Notes: generated by a model not told the origin, from the letters alone. Numbered from the stretch's first letter, positions 1 to 8,647 are shown. The stretch is 35,656 nucleotides of DNA from Campylobacterales bacterium (GCA_027066435.1 JAMONX010000088.1:1-35656), one strand, 5' to 3'. Program-made: numbers and translations.

Positions 1-90
1 AATGAAGAGGTTATTGCTTAAAATGTAGATTTTATGGAAAAAAGCTAGTTATTTTTAAGAATCTAAGTGAGTTTTAAGGTGGCGACTCGC

Positions 91-180
91 ACACTAATAT
101 CATACCCCAGCGGGATTTGATATAATAGAGCTAACAACTTTATTTCATATCAAATATCATCAAGATTGAATATTAGTGTA
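91..180. repeat. 10-bp inverted repeat bracketing an orphan promoter
   Basis: The arm ACACTAATAT (91-100) is perfectly repeated in inverse orientation as ATATTAGTGT (171-180). About 70 bases lie between the arms, and a good -10 box (121-126) sits inside. No gene is visible on either strand here. The pair could form a long hairpin or be the ends of a very small element; neither is proven. Confidence 0.4.
117..126 (+). promoter_or_regulatory. Orphan extended -10 promoter
   Basis: TTGATATAAT has a perfect TATAAT (121-126) preceded by TGN. It is the same motif found upstream of several core genes in this window. No coding region follows for about 240 bases, so it either makes an RNA or is a leftover of a lost gene. 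Confidence 0.4.
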
Positions 181-276
181 AGACGGTCGTTGTAATACAG
201 AATGATATATCTCTAAAATTCAATATTGATAAAAATATTTATGGAAATAGATTATTGTAAAAACTCTATTTTTTTT
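132..276 (+). ncRNA. Candidate small RNA (promoter to U-tract hairpin)
   Basis: A transcript from the -10 box at 121-126 would begin near 132. About 115-140 bases further on, AAATAGA (245-251) can pair with TCTATTT (265-271), and eight T (269-276) end the motif, which looks like a weak intrinsic terminator. The interval has no useful reading frame; the one ATG seen reads four codons. This is inference from signals only. The stem is short and AT-rich, and no RNA family is recognised. The interval may equally be plain intergenic DNA. Confidence 0.22.
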
Positions 277-336
277 ATGGAAACTTTGTATCTTTTTTAA
301 AAAAGATGCTCAAAAACTTGAGAAAAAAAAGAACCC

Positions 337-365
337 TATCAATTTTCCTAAAAAATTGATATAAT
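337..365 (+). promoter_or_regulatory. brnT promoter with overlapping palindromic operator
   Basis: TATAAT (360-365, in TTGATATAAT) is the -10 box. The start codon lies only six bases further, so the message would be almost leaderless. A perfect 10-bp inverted repeat, TATCAATTTT (337-346) and AAAATTGATA (352-361), overlaps the -10. BrnA-type antitoxins are known to repress their own promoter, and this palindrome is the natural candidate operator. No Shine-Dalgarno sequence precedes brnT. Confidence 0.5.
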
Positions 366-371
366 TTAAGT

Positions 372-664
372 ATGAAATTTGAATGGGATAACAACAAAGA
401 AAAAATAAACATACTAAAACATAGTGTTACTTTTGCACAAGCATCTTATGTTTTTGCTGATCCTTTTGTTTTAAACAAATTTGATGATGAACATTCAGAC
501 GATGAAGATAGATATGTTCTTTTGGGAAAAGTCTAAACAAAACTATACTCGTTGTTGTTCATACATTTAGAGATAAAGACGGCATGGAGTTTGTAAGAAT
601 TATAAGTGCAAGGAAAGCTACAAAGAATGAGAAAAAAGTATATCAAAAAAGGTGTCCAAAATGA
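372..664 (+). pseudogene. brnT: BrnT-family toxin, frame disrupted at codon 53
   Basis: BrnT toxins are small RelE-fold ribonucleases that stop growth until bound by BrnA. Here the first frame begins MKFEWDNNKEKIN, the usual BrnT start, and reaches RYVLLGKV before a TAA at 534-536. The rest of the family pattern, TILVVVHTF then VRIISARKATKNEKKVY, is in the -1 frame and ends with TGA at 662-664. Joining the frames at GGGAAAA (524-530) restores a 97-residue protein of normal BrnT length. The lesion is equivalent to one lost A in the run. The heptamer G_GGA_AAA also fits the X_XXY_YYZ pattern of -1 ribosomal slippage, so recoding cannot be excluded. A simple deletion or a base-calling error is more likely. 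Confidence 0.75.
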
Positions 665-870
665 AAAAAGAATATGATTTTATAGATGCAGAACAAGGGA
701 AATTTTATAGACCAATTGAAGAGTTAGATATACCTATATATTTAGAGAAAGATGTGCAAGATTTTTTGATGAAATATGTTAGTAAAAGTGGAGACGGTTC
801 ATCACTTAGTGAACTTGTTAATTCTTTAGTTAAGAAAGACATAGAAATTTCAAAGAAACTAGCTTCTTAG
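661..870 (+). CDS. BrnA-like antitoxin of the BrnT pair
   Basis: This 69-residue protein begins MKKEYDFIDAEQGKFYRPIE and continues with a ribbon-helix-helix-like segment (IPIYLEKDVQDFL, then SSLSELVNSLVKKDIE). This matches the CopG/BrnA-type antitoxins that follow BrnT toxins, which bind the toxin and their own promoter. ATG at 661 overlaps the toxin stop as ATGA and has AAAGGTG upstream. An upstream GTG (652) would add three residues and is less likely. The antitoxin is intact although its toxin frame is broken, which is the expected order of decay since loss of the antitoxin first would be harmful. Confidence 0.75.
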   Translation: MKKEYDFIDAEQGKFYRPIEELDIPIYLEKDVQDFLMKYVSKSGDGSSLSELVNSLVKKDIEISKKLAS

Positions 871-878
871 ACACAACA

Positions 879-908
879 AAACCTTTAGACATAAGTGCCT
901 AAAGGTTT
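879..908. terminator. Hairpin between convergent antitoxin and globin genes
   Basis: AAACCTTTAG (879-888) and CTAAAGGTTT (899-908) form a perfect 10-bp stem with a 10-base loop. Read leftward it is followed by TTTGTTGTGT, so it best serves the globin gene; it may also stop the antitoxin message. Confidence 0.6.
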
Positions 909-943
909 GCAAATATAATTATCTTATCTAAATTGATACAGAC

Positions 944-1417
944 TTAGTGGTAAGGATTAAATTCCCTTTTATCTTCAAATTGATTTACTGTAAGCTTTGA
1001 GAACTTATCACAATAATCCCAAAAATCAGCCTTTATCTCTTCATCCATATCATAATTTTTAAGAGCTTCTCTCATGCATCCTAGCCACTCAACTCTTGCT
1101 TTTTCAGGAATTGAAAAGTCATCATGCACTCTTATCATATATGTATCTAAATCTCTGCCTCCAGTCTCTTCTTCATAGACCTTTGGACCTCCGCAAAGCT
1201 GTACAAAAAATTTTGTATTTTTAACTTTTATCTTATCAAACTCCTCTTTATCCTGAGGGAAAAAGTTATTGATATTACTTGTATATATTATTTCATAAAA
1301 ACTATACATTAACTCTCTCATCCCTTCTTCCCCACCGACTGCCTTAAAGAATTCTGGGCTTGGATTTTTAAAGTCAACTTCTTCTCCCTCTACTGTTGGA
1401 GTAATTGTATATTTCAT
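944..1417 (-). CDS. Truncated haemoglobin-like (2/2) globin
   Basis: This 157-residue protein has features of bacterial truncated globins: a helical core, the candidate proximal haem-ligand His98 in RVHDDFSI, an aromatic-rich FYEIIY segment (40-45) near the expected distal Tyr, and the WLGCM stretch (111-115) typical of group II members. The YEEETGG segment fits the family pattern. Known members bind O2 or NO and often protect against nitrosative or oxygen stress. The cytoplasmic role here is inferred from the family. It is a single gene, divergent from the HlyD-like gene, with a leftward -10 at 1437-1442 and a hairpin after the stop. Confidence 0.8.
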   Translation of the reverse strand: MKYTITPTVEGEEVDFKNPSPEFFKAVGGEEGMRELMYSFYEIIYTSNINNFFPQDKEEFDKIKVKNTKFFVQLCGGPKVYEEETGGRDLDTYMIRVHDDFSIPEKARVEWLGCMREALKNYDMDEEIKADFWDYCDKFSKLTVNQFEDKREFNPYH

Positions 1418-1436
1418 ATTTTACCTTTTTTGGTTA

Positions 1437-1442
1437 ATTTTA
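1437..1442 (-). promoter_or_regulatory. -10 box of the globin gene
   Basis: On the minus strand TGATAAAAT gives an extended -10 (TAAAAT) about 20 bases before the start codon. It faces the divergent promoter at 1475-1480, so the two share about 40 bases and could be co-regulated. Confidence 0.4.
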
Positions 1443-1470
1443 TCATAATTAAAAACTATATACAATAATT

Positions 1471-1480
1471 TTGATACAAT
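1471..1480 (+). promoter_or_regulatory. -10 box of the HlyD-like/molybdoenzyme operon
   Basis: TTTTGATACAAT holds TACAAT at 1475-1480 with the TGN extension, 24 bases before the GTG start. AAGGG lies between as the ribosome binding site. Confidence 0.5.
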
Positions 1481-1504
1481 ATAGAAATTTTTTAAGGGTA
1501 AGTT

Positions 1505-2299
1505 GTGAAAATATTTGTAATATTATTGTTTATTTTAATCTCTTTGGATGCTAGGGAGTATTATTCAAAAACTCAGCCAAGAGAGTTATTTGAGGTTAAA
1601 GCTTCTGTTGGTGGAAAAGTTGTCTATGTAGATAATTTACTAGAGGGAAAAGATAGTAATGATAGTTTGATTGTGAGAATTGATGATAAGATTGATATTG
1701 AGGATTTAAAAGCTTCAAAATTAAAATTGCAATATCTTACAAACAATATAAAATTTACAGAAAAAAGTTTAGCAAATAGTAAAAAGGTTGCATCTATTGA
1801 CAGTAATAATTATGAAAAAGTTAAAAACCTTGCATCCTATTCTAAAGTTCAAAAAGATGCTAAGTTACTTTCGATGATAAGATCACAAAATTCTCTCATA
1901 AGTATTCAAAGCTCTTTAGAAAATTTAAAAACTCAAAAAGCAGATTTAAGACTTAAGATAAAAATATTAAAAGATAAGATAGAGAAAAAAAATATTAAAG
2001 TAGGGAATGGAAATTTTATCTATAAAATCTATCCTAGTGTTGGAGATTATCTAAATCCTGGATCAAAACTACTTGATGTTTATGATGTCTCTTCTGCTTT
2101 GTTAGTTGTTTTTGTCTCCTTAGATGAGCTTAAAGAGTTAGATACAAAAACAATATATCTTGATGGAAAAGCAACAGATTATAAAATTCATAAAAAATGG
2201 AGAATTGCAGATAATATAAATATCTCTTCATATCGTGTTGAAATTATCATCGATAAACCAGAACAGTTTTCAAAACTTGTTAAGATAGAGTTTAAATAG
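1505..2299 (+). CDS. HlyD-like periplasmic adaptor protein
   Basis: This 264-residue protein starts at GTG with AAGGG upstream. Residues 1-16 are a signal peptide or N-terminal membrane anchor. A split barrel/lipoyl-like motif follows (ASVGGKVVYVDNLLEG, then DSLIVRIDDKID). A lysine-rich coiled-coil hairpin spans about 60-165, and a second half-barrel (SVGDYLNPGSKLLDVYDV) comes after. This is the layout of HlyD/MFP adaptors, which bridge an inner-membrane pump to an outer-membrane channel or act as periplasmic scaffolds. No pump or outer-membrane gene is adjacent. The stop codon directly abuts the molybdoenzyme gene, so the two are translationally linked. It is short for the family, and its partner is unknown. 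Confidence 0.6.
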   Translation: MKIFVILLFILISLDAREYYSKTQPRELFEVKASVGGKVVYVDNLLEGKDSNDSLIVRIDDKIDIEDLKASKLKLQYLTNNIKFTEKSLANSKKVASIDSNNYEKVKNLASYSKVQKDAKLLSMIRSQNSLISIQSSLENLKTQKADLRLKIKILKDKIEKKNIKVGNGNFIYKIYPSVGDYLNPGSKLLDVYDVSSALLVVFVSLDELKELDTKTIYLDGKATDYKIHKKWRIADNINISSYRVEIIIDKPEQFSKLVKIEFK

Positions 2300-4045
2300 T
2301 TGAAAAAAACTGCTTGTCCATTAGATTGTTATGATGCATGTTCTGTTATCTATGAAGATGAAAAGTTAAAAGGTGATTTTGACCATCCGTTTACTAAAGG
2401 GTTTTTATGTCCTAACCTAAATGGTTTTTTAAAAACTAAAAGGATCACAAAACCAACTTTTAATGGCAATACAATAACAATGGATGAGGCTTTAAAGATA
2501 TTGTCATCTACTTTAAAACAAAACCAAAATGAAAAAAGCCTATTTTTTAAAGGAAATGCAAACATGGGCAAGATGCAAAATGTAAGCAATCTATTTTTTC
2601 AACAGTATGGTTCTACATTTACAAAAGGTTCACTTTGTGATGGGGCAGGGGATTCGGGTGTGATTTCTGGAAGAGGATTAAATCTAGCTTTGCCAATATC
2701 ACAAATTGCAAAAAGTGAAGTAGTTGTTGTTTGGGGTAGAAATATAAGTATAACAAATTCACATATGTTAGATATCATAAAAGATAAAATCTTAATTGTC
2801 ATAGATCCAGTAAAAACAAAAATTGCAAAAATAGCTGATGTGCATCTACAGCTAAGACCAAGATCTGACTTTTCACTAGCAATTTTATTTGCTCGTTTAG
2901 CATCTTTAGAAGATATGGAAAACTTAGAATTTATAGATAAATATTGTGAAGAGTTTGACTACTTTGTAGATTTCTTTAGAAGTTTTGGTATCAAAAAGTT
3001 GTATGATGAAGTTGATGTAAGTGTAGATGCTATTATGAGGGCATTATCTCTTATGGATGGTAAAAAAGTTTCATTTTTAGTTGGAGTTGGAGTACAGAAA
3101 TATCTTCATGGAGATGAAGTCTTAAGGGCTATTGACTCATTTGCAGCAATGCTTGGGTTTTTTGGTAAAGAGGGGTGTGGAGTTAGTTATCTTAGTGATA
3201 GTTCAAATGGTTTTACAAATCCTTTCTCACACAAAAACCAAGCTATACCTATGCCAACAGTTGATTTTTCTGAATTTAAAACTGTTTTTATACAAGGATC
3301 AAATCCCTCTATTCAGCTACCAAATTCTGACAAAGTGTGTGAACAGTTAAGCAAAACTGATTTTATAATCTATTTTGGACTCTATGAAAATGAAACCTCT
3401 AAAATGGCAAATTTAGTACTACCGGCAAAAACATTTTTGGAAAAAGAGGATATTAGATTTTCATATGGAAGTGAATATATAGCTAAGATGCCAAAAATAG
3501 TTGAAAATAATTTTGGAATTAGTGAATATGAGTTAACACAGTACCTAAATAGAGAGTTTGGATATGATAAATTAAAGAGTGAACGAGAGTATGTGGAAGA
3601 GATTTTAAACTCAAACACTATTTTGAAAGATAGCTATTATCAATCTGCATCTTATGAAAAAATCCCTTATTCAGATGGTTTTTATACAGATGACAAAAAG
3701 TTTATTTTTATTGATGAAATTTATGGGAAAAATACTCTCTTAGATGAAGATGGTTATTATCTTATAACTCCAAAATCAAAACACTCACTAAATAGCCAAT
3801 TTAAAAGAGATCACTATATTTATCTATCAGCAGTTTTAGGATTTAAAGAAAAAGAGTTTGTAAAAGCTAGTTCAAAATATGGTGAAAGTATTTTTGAGGT
3901 TAGAGTAGATGATAATTTAAGAGAAGATTTAGTTTTAATACACTCTGGAGCAAAAGGTGTAAATAGACTCACTCCATCACTTAAAAGTGATGAAGGAGAT
4001 AGTGCAGTGTTTCAAGAGGTTAAGATAAAATTACAAAGAGTATAA
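2300..4045 (+). CDS. Molybdopterin-dependent oxidoreductase (bis-MGD family)
   Basis: This 581-residue protein belongs to the DMSO-reductase superfamily. Cys6, Cys10, Cys14 and Cys37 (pattern C-x3-C-x3-C-x22-C) match the N-terminal [4Fe-4S] site. GSLCDGAGDSG (111-120) lies where the family carries its molybdenum-ligand loop, making Cys113 a candidate ligand. VVWGRNISITNSH and the FIQGSNPSIQLPN-to-LVLPAKTFLEKED stretch are typical cofactor-binding signatures, and the C-terminal MopB barrel is present but short. There is no Tat signal, so it should be cytoplasmic. The start is TTG, directly after the HlyD-like stop. It is shorter than nitrate or formate enzymes (700+ residues). The substrate cannot be told from sequence, and no electron-transfer subunit is nearby. 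Confidence 0.8.
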   Translation: MKKTACPLDCYDACSVIYEDEKLKGDFDHPFTKGFLCPNLNGFLKTKRITKPTFNGNTITMDEALKILSSTLKQNQNEKSLFFKGNANMGKMQNVSNLFFQQYGSTFTKGSLCDGAGDSGVISGRGLNLALPISQIAKSEVVVVWGRNISITNSHMLDIIKDKILIVIDPVKTKIAKIADVHLQLRPRSDFSLAILFARLASLEDMENLEFIDKYCEEFDYFVDFFRSFGIKKLYDEVDVSVDAIMRALSLMDGKKVSFLVGVGVQKYLHGDEVLRAIDSFAAMLGFFGKEGCGVSYLSDSSNGFTNPFSHKNQAIPMPTVDFSEFKTVFIQGSNPSIQLPNSDKVCEQLSKTDFIIYFGLYENETSKMANLVLPAKTFLEKEDIRFSYGSEYIAKMPKIVENNFGISEYELTQYLNREFGYDKLKSEREYVEEILNSNTILKDSYYQSASYEKIPYSDGFYTDDKKFIFIDEIYGKNTLLDEDGYYLITPKSKHSLNSQFKRDHYIYLSAVLGFKEKEFVKASSKYGESIFEVRVDDNLREDLVLIHSGAKGVNRLTPSLKSDEGDSAVFQEVKIKLQRV

Positions 4046-4048
4046 AAT

Positions 4049-6079
4049 TTACTCTTTTTGATTTTTATCTTCATCCTTTTTCCCACTATCTTTTTTTTCC
4101 TCTTTTTTAGCTTGTTCTCTTTTTAGCTTCTCTTTTTTTAGTGCTTCTTTGATATCATCATCAGCACCAATATGATCTGCAAGTCTACTCTCCATATCAT
4201 TTTCTTTTTCAAACTCTTTTATGATTTTGACTACTTGTTTGCCATCTATAGTCTCAGTTTCATAAAGTGAAACCACCATATTTTCAATAGCATCGTGATA
4301 AGTTCTTAATGTTTTTAATACTATCTGGTACCTTTGACCTAAAAACTCTTTTATGTATGTATCTACATTTTCAGCCATTTTCCCACTATACTCTTTTGTA
4401 GTTCCACTTTGAAGAAATGTATTTCTCTGTTTTTCAAGAACCATAAGACCAGCAACATCAGTCATACCATAAATTCCAACCATAGCTCTTATGATATCAG
4501 TTGCTCTCTCTAAATCATTTCCAGCTCCAGTTGAAATTTCACCTATGAAAACTTCTTCAGCAGCTCGTCCACCCAACAGTACATCAACTTCAGCTATAAG
4601 CTCATGTCGTTGCATCATATACTTATTCTCTTCAGGAGTATTTAGTGTGTAGCCAAGAGCGGCTAATCCTCTTGGGACTATTGAAACTTTAGAAACTCTT
4701 TTAGCCCCTTTTGTAGTCTCTGCTATCAGTGCATGTCCACTTTCGTGATAGGCTACAATTCTTTTCTCTTTTGGATTTATTCGACGACTCTTTTTCTCTA
4801 GTCCAGCTATGGCTCTCTCTACCGCTTCAAAGAAATCTTTTTGTTCAACTTCTTCTTTATTTGCTCGTCCTGCTAGCAAGGCTGCTTCATTTATGATGTT
4901 GGCAAGATCAGCACCTGCAAGTCCTGCTGTCAATCGTGCTATCTCTTCCAAATCAACATCTTCAGCAATTTTGATTTTTTCAATATGAACTTTTAGTACT
5001 TGTATTCGACCTTTAAAATCAGGCTTATCAACCAACACTTGTCTATCAAATCGTCCAGGTCTTAAAAGTGCCGCATCTAAAACTTCAGGTCTATTTGTAG
5101 CGGCTAATATAATAACAGGAGATTGATCTGAATCAAAACCATCCATCTCTGCTAAAAGTTGATTAAGTGTTTGTTCTCTTTCATCATTTCCACCCATCAT
5201 TCCACCTGCTGCTCGACTCTTACCAATAGCATCAATTTCATCAATAAATATAATAGACGGAGCATCTTTTTTTGCATTTTCAAAAAGATCTCTAACACGG
5301 CTTGCACCAACTCCTACAAACATCTCTATAAAACTAGAACCTGAAACTGAGAAAAATGGTACATCTGCTTCTCCTGCAACTGCTTTTGCAAGTAGTGTTT
5401 TACCAGTTCCTGGAGGTCCTACTAAAAGTACACCTTTTGGGATTTTTGCTCCAAGGTTCATATATCTTTCAGGAAATTTTAGAAAATCAACAATCTCTTT
5501 AACTTCCTCTTTTGCTTCTTGAACACCTGCAACATCTGAGAATTTTACTTTTGGTTTCTCTGAATTGACAAGTTTTTTACTACTTCCCATTCCAAGGATT
5601 CCACCACCCATATTTTTTTGCATCCTACTTGTCAAAAACATCCAAATACCTAAAAATATAAATATAGGGATTACCCAAGTAAATAGCAACTCTTCTAACC
5701 AGTTTGTCTCATTGTATCCGCCATAAGGGATTTTGTTTTGATCTAAAAGTGGAATTAGCGCACTATCCTCTCCGACTTTTTTAACATAGTATATCTTCTT
5801 TACGGCTCCTTTATCAGATACACCTTTAAGAGTTGTTTGACCAATCGCAACATATGTTATCTCACCTTTTTTGATAAGCTCTTTTAGTTCATAATAATTG
5901 ATTTTTTCTGTTTTTGTAGCTTTAGTTGATAAGCCTTGTTCATTTGTAACCATTCCATCTGCTGGCTCAATTGTATATTTAAATAGTAAAATAATTACTA
6001 ATGAAAATATTGCAAATATAAACAATGGATTTTGGTTAAAAAAATTATTGTTTTTATTATCTCTATTATTTTGAGACAT
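4049..6079 (-). CDS. ftsH: FtsH ATP-dependent zinc metalloprotease
   Basis: This 676-residue membrane protease degrades misfolded membrane proteins and short-lived regulators. Two transmembrane segments (about 19-34 and 131-150) flank a periplasmic domain. The AAA module has Walker A GPPGTGKT (221-228), Walker B IIFIDEID (276-283) and the second region of homology ([19 protein letters not shown]). The zinc site HESGH is at 445-449, where many family members read HEAGH. The C-terminus is a charged lysine/glutamate tail. It is the last gene of the leftward string and follows prmA by 9 bases. Its stop lies 3 bases from the convergent molybdoenzyme stop, with no obvious terminator. Confidence 0.97.
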   Translation of the reverse strand: MSQNNRDNKNNNFFNQNPLFIFAIFSLVIILLFKYTIEPADGMVTNEQGLSTKATKTEKINYYELKELIKKGEITYVAIGQTTLKGVSDKGAVKKIYYVKKVGEDSALIPLLDQNKIPYGGYNETNWLEELLFTWVIPIFIFLGIWMFLTSRMQKNMGGGILGMGSSKKLVNSEKPKVKFSDVAGVQEAKEEVKEIVDFLKFPERYMNLGAKIPKGVLLVGPPGTGKTLLAKAVAGEADVPFFSVSGSSFIEMFVGVGASRVRDLFENAKKDAPSIIFIDEIDAIGKSRAAGGMMGGNDEREQTLNQLLAEMDGFDSDQSPVIILAATNRPEVLDAALLRPGRFDRQVLVDKPDFKGRIQVLKVHIEKIKIAEDVDLEEIARLTAGLAGADLANIINEAALLAGRANKEEVEQKDFFEAVERAIAGLEKKSRRINPKEKRIVAYHESGHALIAETTKGAKRVSKVSIVPRGLAALGYTLNTPEENKYMMQRHELIAEVDVLLGGRAAEEVFIGEISTGAGNDLERATDIIRAMVGIYGMTDVAGLMVLEKQRNTFLQSGTTKEYSGKMAENVDTYIKEFLGQRYQIVLKTLRTYHDAIENMVVSLYETETIDGKQVVKIIKEFEKENDMESRLADHIGADDDIKEALKKEKLKREQAKKEEKKDSGKKDEDKNQKE

Positions 6080-6088
6080 TTTTTTCCT

Positions 6089-6898
6089 TCATATTTTTCT
6101 TAGCACTAAAGTGTGCCACTCTTTTTTTTGTATAGTCTCTATTATCTCAAAATCATAAAATTTTTGAACTATGGAGTCATAATACCTGTTTATTATACCT
6201 GATAGAATTAAAATTCCGCCTCGTTTTACAGATTGTTTTAAATCTTTGTTTATCATAATAATGACATCTGCAATGATATTTGCTATTACAATATCATATT
6301 GCGTTTGGCTCATATGTACCGAACCTATCCATGACTTGTTTATTTTAGAGTTATTAAGGCTAAAATTATCTATGGAGCTTTTTATTGATACTTCATCAGT
6401 ATCGCATATATCTACAATAGCTCCTTTTTTGTCACCAGCAATTGCAAGTATTCCGCTACCACATCCAACATCTAAAAGGGTGAAATTTGGCTTGACATAT
6501 TTGTCAATGCATAAAAGACAAGAGGCTGTACTTTCATGATGACCAGAGCCAAAGGCAAGAGCAGGGTCTATGATGATATTTGTAAGATTTGTTTTTTCTC
6601 TCTCCCACTGGGGTCTTATATAAAAAGAGCCAACTTCAATAGGTTTTATTGAATTTTGATATTTGCTAATCCAATCTTCATTTTTCAATTTAATAAGTTT
6701 TGTTTTTATAGGTATTTGAAGTTTTTGTGAAAGTTGTTTTGTTGCCCACTCTATGTCATCTAATGACTCACTTGCTCTTACGATAAGTGAGTCATTTTTC
6801 TCTTCAAGAGCACTGTTTGTAATTTCTAAAAGAAACGAGCTAAAAATCTCTAAACTATTTTCTGGTATTACTGTAAGTTCATAATAATATTCGTTCAT
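6089..6898 (-). CDS. prmA: Ribosomal protein L11 methyltransferase PrmA
   Basis: PrmA trimethylates lysines and the N-terminus of ribosomal protein L11 using S-adenosylmethionine. Over 269 residues it shows an N-terminal L11-recognition domain, the hallmark DPALAFGSGHHEST (111-124) and the SAM-binding motif LLDVGCGSGILA (141-152). NIIADVI forms the catalytic-side strand. It is slightly shorter than the E. coli enzyme (293), from a shorter N-terminal domain. It sits between cheY and ftsH with 13- and 9-base gaps, the same neighbours as in Campylobacter. Confidence 0.93.
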   Translation of the reverse strand: MNEYYYELTVIPENSLEIFSSFLLEITNSALEEKNDSLIVRASESLDDIEWATKQLSQKLQIPIKTKLIKLKNEDWISKYQNSIKPIEVGSFYIRPQWEREKTNLTNIIIDPALAFGSGHHESTASCLLCIDKYVKPNFTLLDVGCGSGILAIAGDKKGAIVDICDTDEVSIKSSIDNFSLNNSKINKSWIGSVHMSQTQYDIVIANIIADVIIMINKDLKQSVKRGGILILSGIINRYYDSIVQKFYDFEIIETIQKKEWHTLVLRKI

Positions 6899-6911
6899 TG
6901 CATCCTAAAGT

Positions 6912-7274
6912 TTAAAGTACAGCTTCGAGTTTTTCTTTTAAGACTTGTGGTGTAAAAGGTTTTACTATATAGTTATTTACACCTGCTTTTAAGGCAGTTA
7001 TAACTTCAGTCTTCCCACCCTCAGTTGTAACCATGATTATCGGTAAATCTTCATACTTAGCTTCAGCCCTTACCTTTTTCACAAGTTCCAATCCATTCAT
7101 CTCAGGCATGTTCCAATCAGTTACTAAGATATCGATGTCAGAGTTTTCACCCATAACTTTCCAAGCAACTGCACCATCTTCTGCCTCTAAGATCTCTTTA
7201 TGTCCTAGTCTTCCTAGTGTATTTTTGATAATTCTTCTCATTGTTGAGCTATCATCTACTACTAAAAATTTCAT
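6912..7274 (-). CDS. cheY: Chemotaxis response regulator CheY
   Basis: This 120-residue single receiver domain has the acidic pair DD (7-8), the phospho-acceptor Asp53 in VTDWNMPEMNG, the switch Thr in MVTTEGG and the conserved Lys in YIVKPF. Phosphorylated by CheA, CheY binds the flagellar switch protein FliM and changes rotation direction. It has no output domain. The RRIIKNTLGRLG helix is typical of CheY proper. It lies in the leftward string after hisA (25-base gap) and before prmA. Confidence 0.9.
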   Translation of the reverse strand: MKFLVVDDSSTMRRIIKNTLGRLGHKEILEAEDGAVAWKVMGENSDIDILVTDWNMPEMNGLELVKKVRAEAKYEDLPIIMVTTEGGKTEVITALKAGVNNYIVKPFTPQVLKEKLEAVL

Positions 7275-7299
7275 ACTCTTCCTTTAAACTATTTTAATT

Positions 7300-8013
7300 T
7301 TATCCTAATGCAACTTTAAAAGCCTCCTTCAAATCAAGAGTACCTTCATAAAATGCTTTTCCTACTATCACGCCAGATACTTTACCACTCTCTTTAAGTG
7401 CTATTATATCCTCTATATCTCTCACACCGCCACTTGCAATGGTATCAATCCCTGAAACTTTTGCAATCTCTAGTGTAAAATCAACATTGACACCACTTAA
7501 AGTACCATCTTTTCCAACATCAGTACAGATCAGAGCTTCAACCCCCGCATCTGCAAACATTAAGGCTAAATCTGTAGCTTTCATTGTAGATTTTTCTGCC
7601 CATCCCTCAACCGCTACAAAGCCATCAATTGCGTCTATTCCAACTGCAATTGGATACTTTTTTGCTACAGTTTTTACAAAATCGGCATTTTTCAAAGCTA
7701 CTGAACCCAAAATGATTCTATCTACTCCAAGATCTAAATATCTTTTTATAGTATCCTCATCTCGGATGCCACCACCAAGCTCTATTTGTATATCGCACAT
7801 TTTACGAATTTTTTTAATCTCTTCTAGATTTTTTGGAATTCCTGCAAATGCACCGTTAAGATCTACAAGATGAAGCCATGTTGCTCCTATCTTTTCAAAC
7901 TCTTGTGCAACCTTCCATGGTTCATCATTATAAATTTTTGCACTATCCATAAGACCTTTTGTAAGTCTAACTGCTTTTCCATCTTTTAAATCAATCGCTG
8001 GAAGTATATCCAT
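7300..8013 (-). CDS. hisA: ProFAR isomerase HisA (histidine biosynthesis)
   Basis: HisA isomerises ProFAR to PRFAR, the fourth step of histidine synthesis. The 237-residue TIM barrel has the catalytic Asp8 ([11 protein letters not shown]), the first phosphate site ([10 protein letters not shown]) and the second half-barrel [12 protein letters not shown] with a second catalytic Asp, then IASGGVRD. The length is normal. It lies 12 bases after hisH. hisF, whose product uses PRFAR together with HisH, is not in this window. Confidence 0.95.
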   Translation of the reverse strand: MDILPAIDLKDGKAVRLTKGLMDSAKIYNDEPWKVAQEFEKIGATWLHLVDLNGAFAGIPKNLEEIKKIRKMCDIQIELGGGIRDEDTIKRYLDLGVDRIILGSVALKNADFVKTVAKKYPIAVGIDAIDGFVAVEGWAEKSTMKATDLALMFADAGVEALICTDVGKDGTLSGVNVDFTLEIAKVSGIDTIASGGVRDIEDIIALKESGKVSGVIVGKAFYEGTLDLKEAFKVALG

Positions 8014-8025
8014 GTCTACTTATCC

Positions 8026-8637
8026 TTACATTTTCGTAAAATTTTTTAATATCTTCAATCCATTTTCATGTGATTTTTCAGGGTGGGGTTGTAAACCATA
8101 AATATTATCTCTATTTATCATACTTGCAAATTCATATCCATAGTGGGTAGTTGCGAGTGTAAACTCTTCATCACACTTCGCATGATAACTATGTACAAAA
8201 TATAGATAAAATTCCTGTGGTAAATCTTTAAATAGTGGATTATCTCTTTTTATAAAAAGTTCATTCCATCCCATGTGTGGAATTTTAAGAGGTGTTGAAA
8301 AAAGAGCTTTATCGAATTTTCTAACAATTCCAGGTATTAAAGCTAAGCCTTTATGTTCTCCAAACTCATCTGAACTTTCAAGTAAAAGTTGCATCCCAAG
8401 ACAAATTCCAAGAAGAGGTTTGCCACTATTTGCAAACTCTTTTATAGCTTCATCCATTCCACATGATTTTAGATGCTCCATTGCATCTCCAAATGCACCA
8501 ACTCCAGGTAGTATAAGTTTGTCATAATTAGAGATTAAATCAGGGTCTTTTACTATCCTAACTTCGCATCCTAGTTTTGAAAAGGCATTTTGAACCGATC
8601 TCAAATTTCCCATATTGTAATCAACTACGGCAATCAT
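8026..8637 (-). CDS. hisH: Imidazole glycerol phosphate synthase glutaminase subunit HisH
   Basis: HisH releases ammonia from glutamine and channels it to HisF. The 203-residue class I amidotransferase has the nucleophile Cys79 in LLGICLGMQ, the oxyanion strand LPGVGAFGD and the His185/Glu187 pair in LQPHPEKSH. The VDYNMGNLRSV start is typical. The gene is 10 bases after the exonuclease gene and 12 before hisA, so all are probably co-transcribed. Confidence 0.95.
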   Translation of the reverse strand: MIAVVDYNMGNLRSVQNAFSKLGCEVRIVKDPDLISNYDKLILPGVGAFGDAMEHLKSCGMDEAIKEFANSGKPLLGICLGMQLLLESSDEFGEHKGLALIPGIVRKFDKALFSTPLKIPHMGWNELFIKRDNPLFKDLPQEFYLYFVHSYHAKCDEEFTLATTHYGYEFASMINRDNIYGLQPHPEKSHENGLKILKNFTKM

Positions 8638-8647
8638 AATAAGCCCT

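Noticed and set aside
2-28. Short frame at the window start as a gene end
   Set aside because: It is too short and featureless to distinguish a real C-terminus from chance.
652-660. GTG start for the antitoxin
   Set aside because: ATG 661 gives the usual family N-terminus and the common ATGA overlap.
2350-2802. Minus-strand frames inside the molybdoenzyme gene
   Set aside because: They are shadows of a clearly coding strand with strong motif support.
7439-7873. 144-codon plus-strand frame opposite hisA
   Set aside because: It is an antisense shadow of hisA with low-complexity Ser/Ala/Pro content, no ribosome site and no family resemblance.
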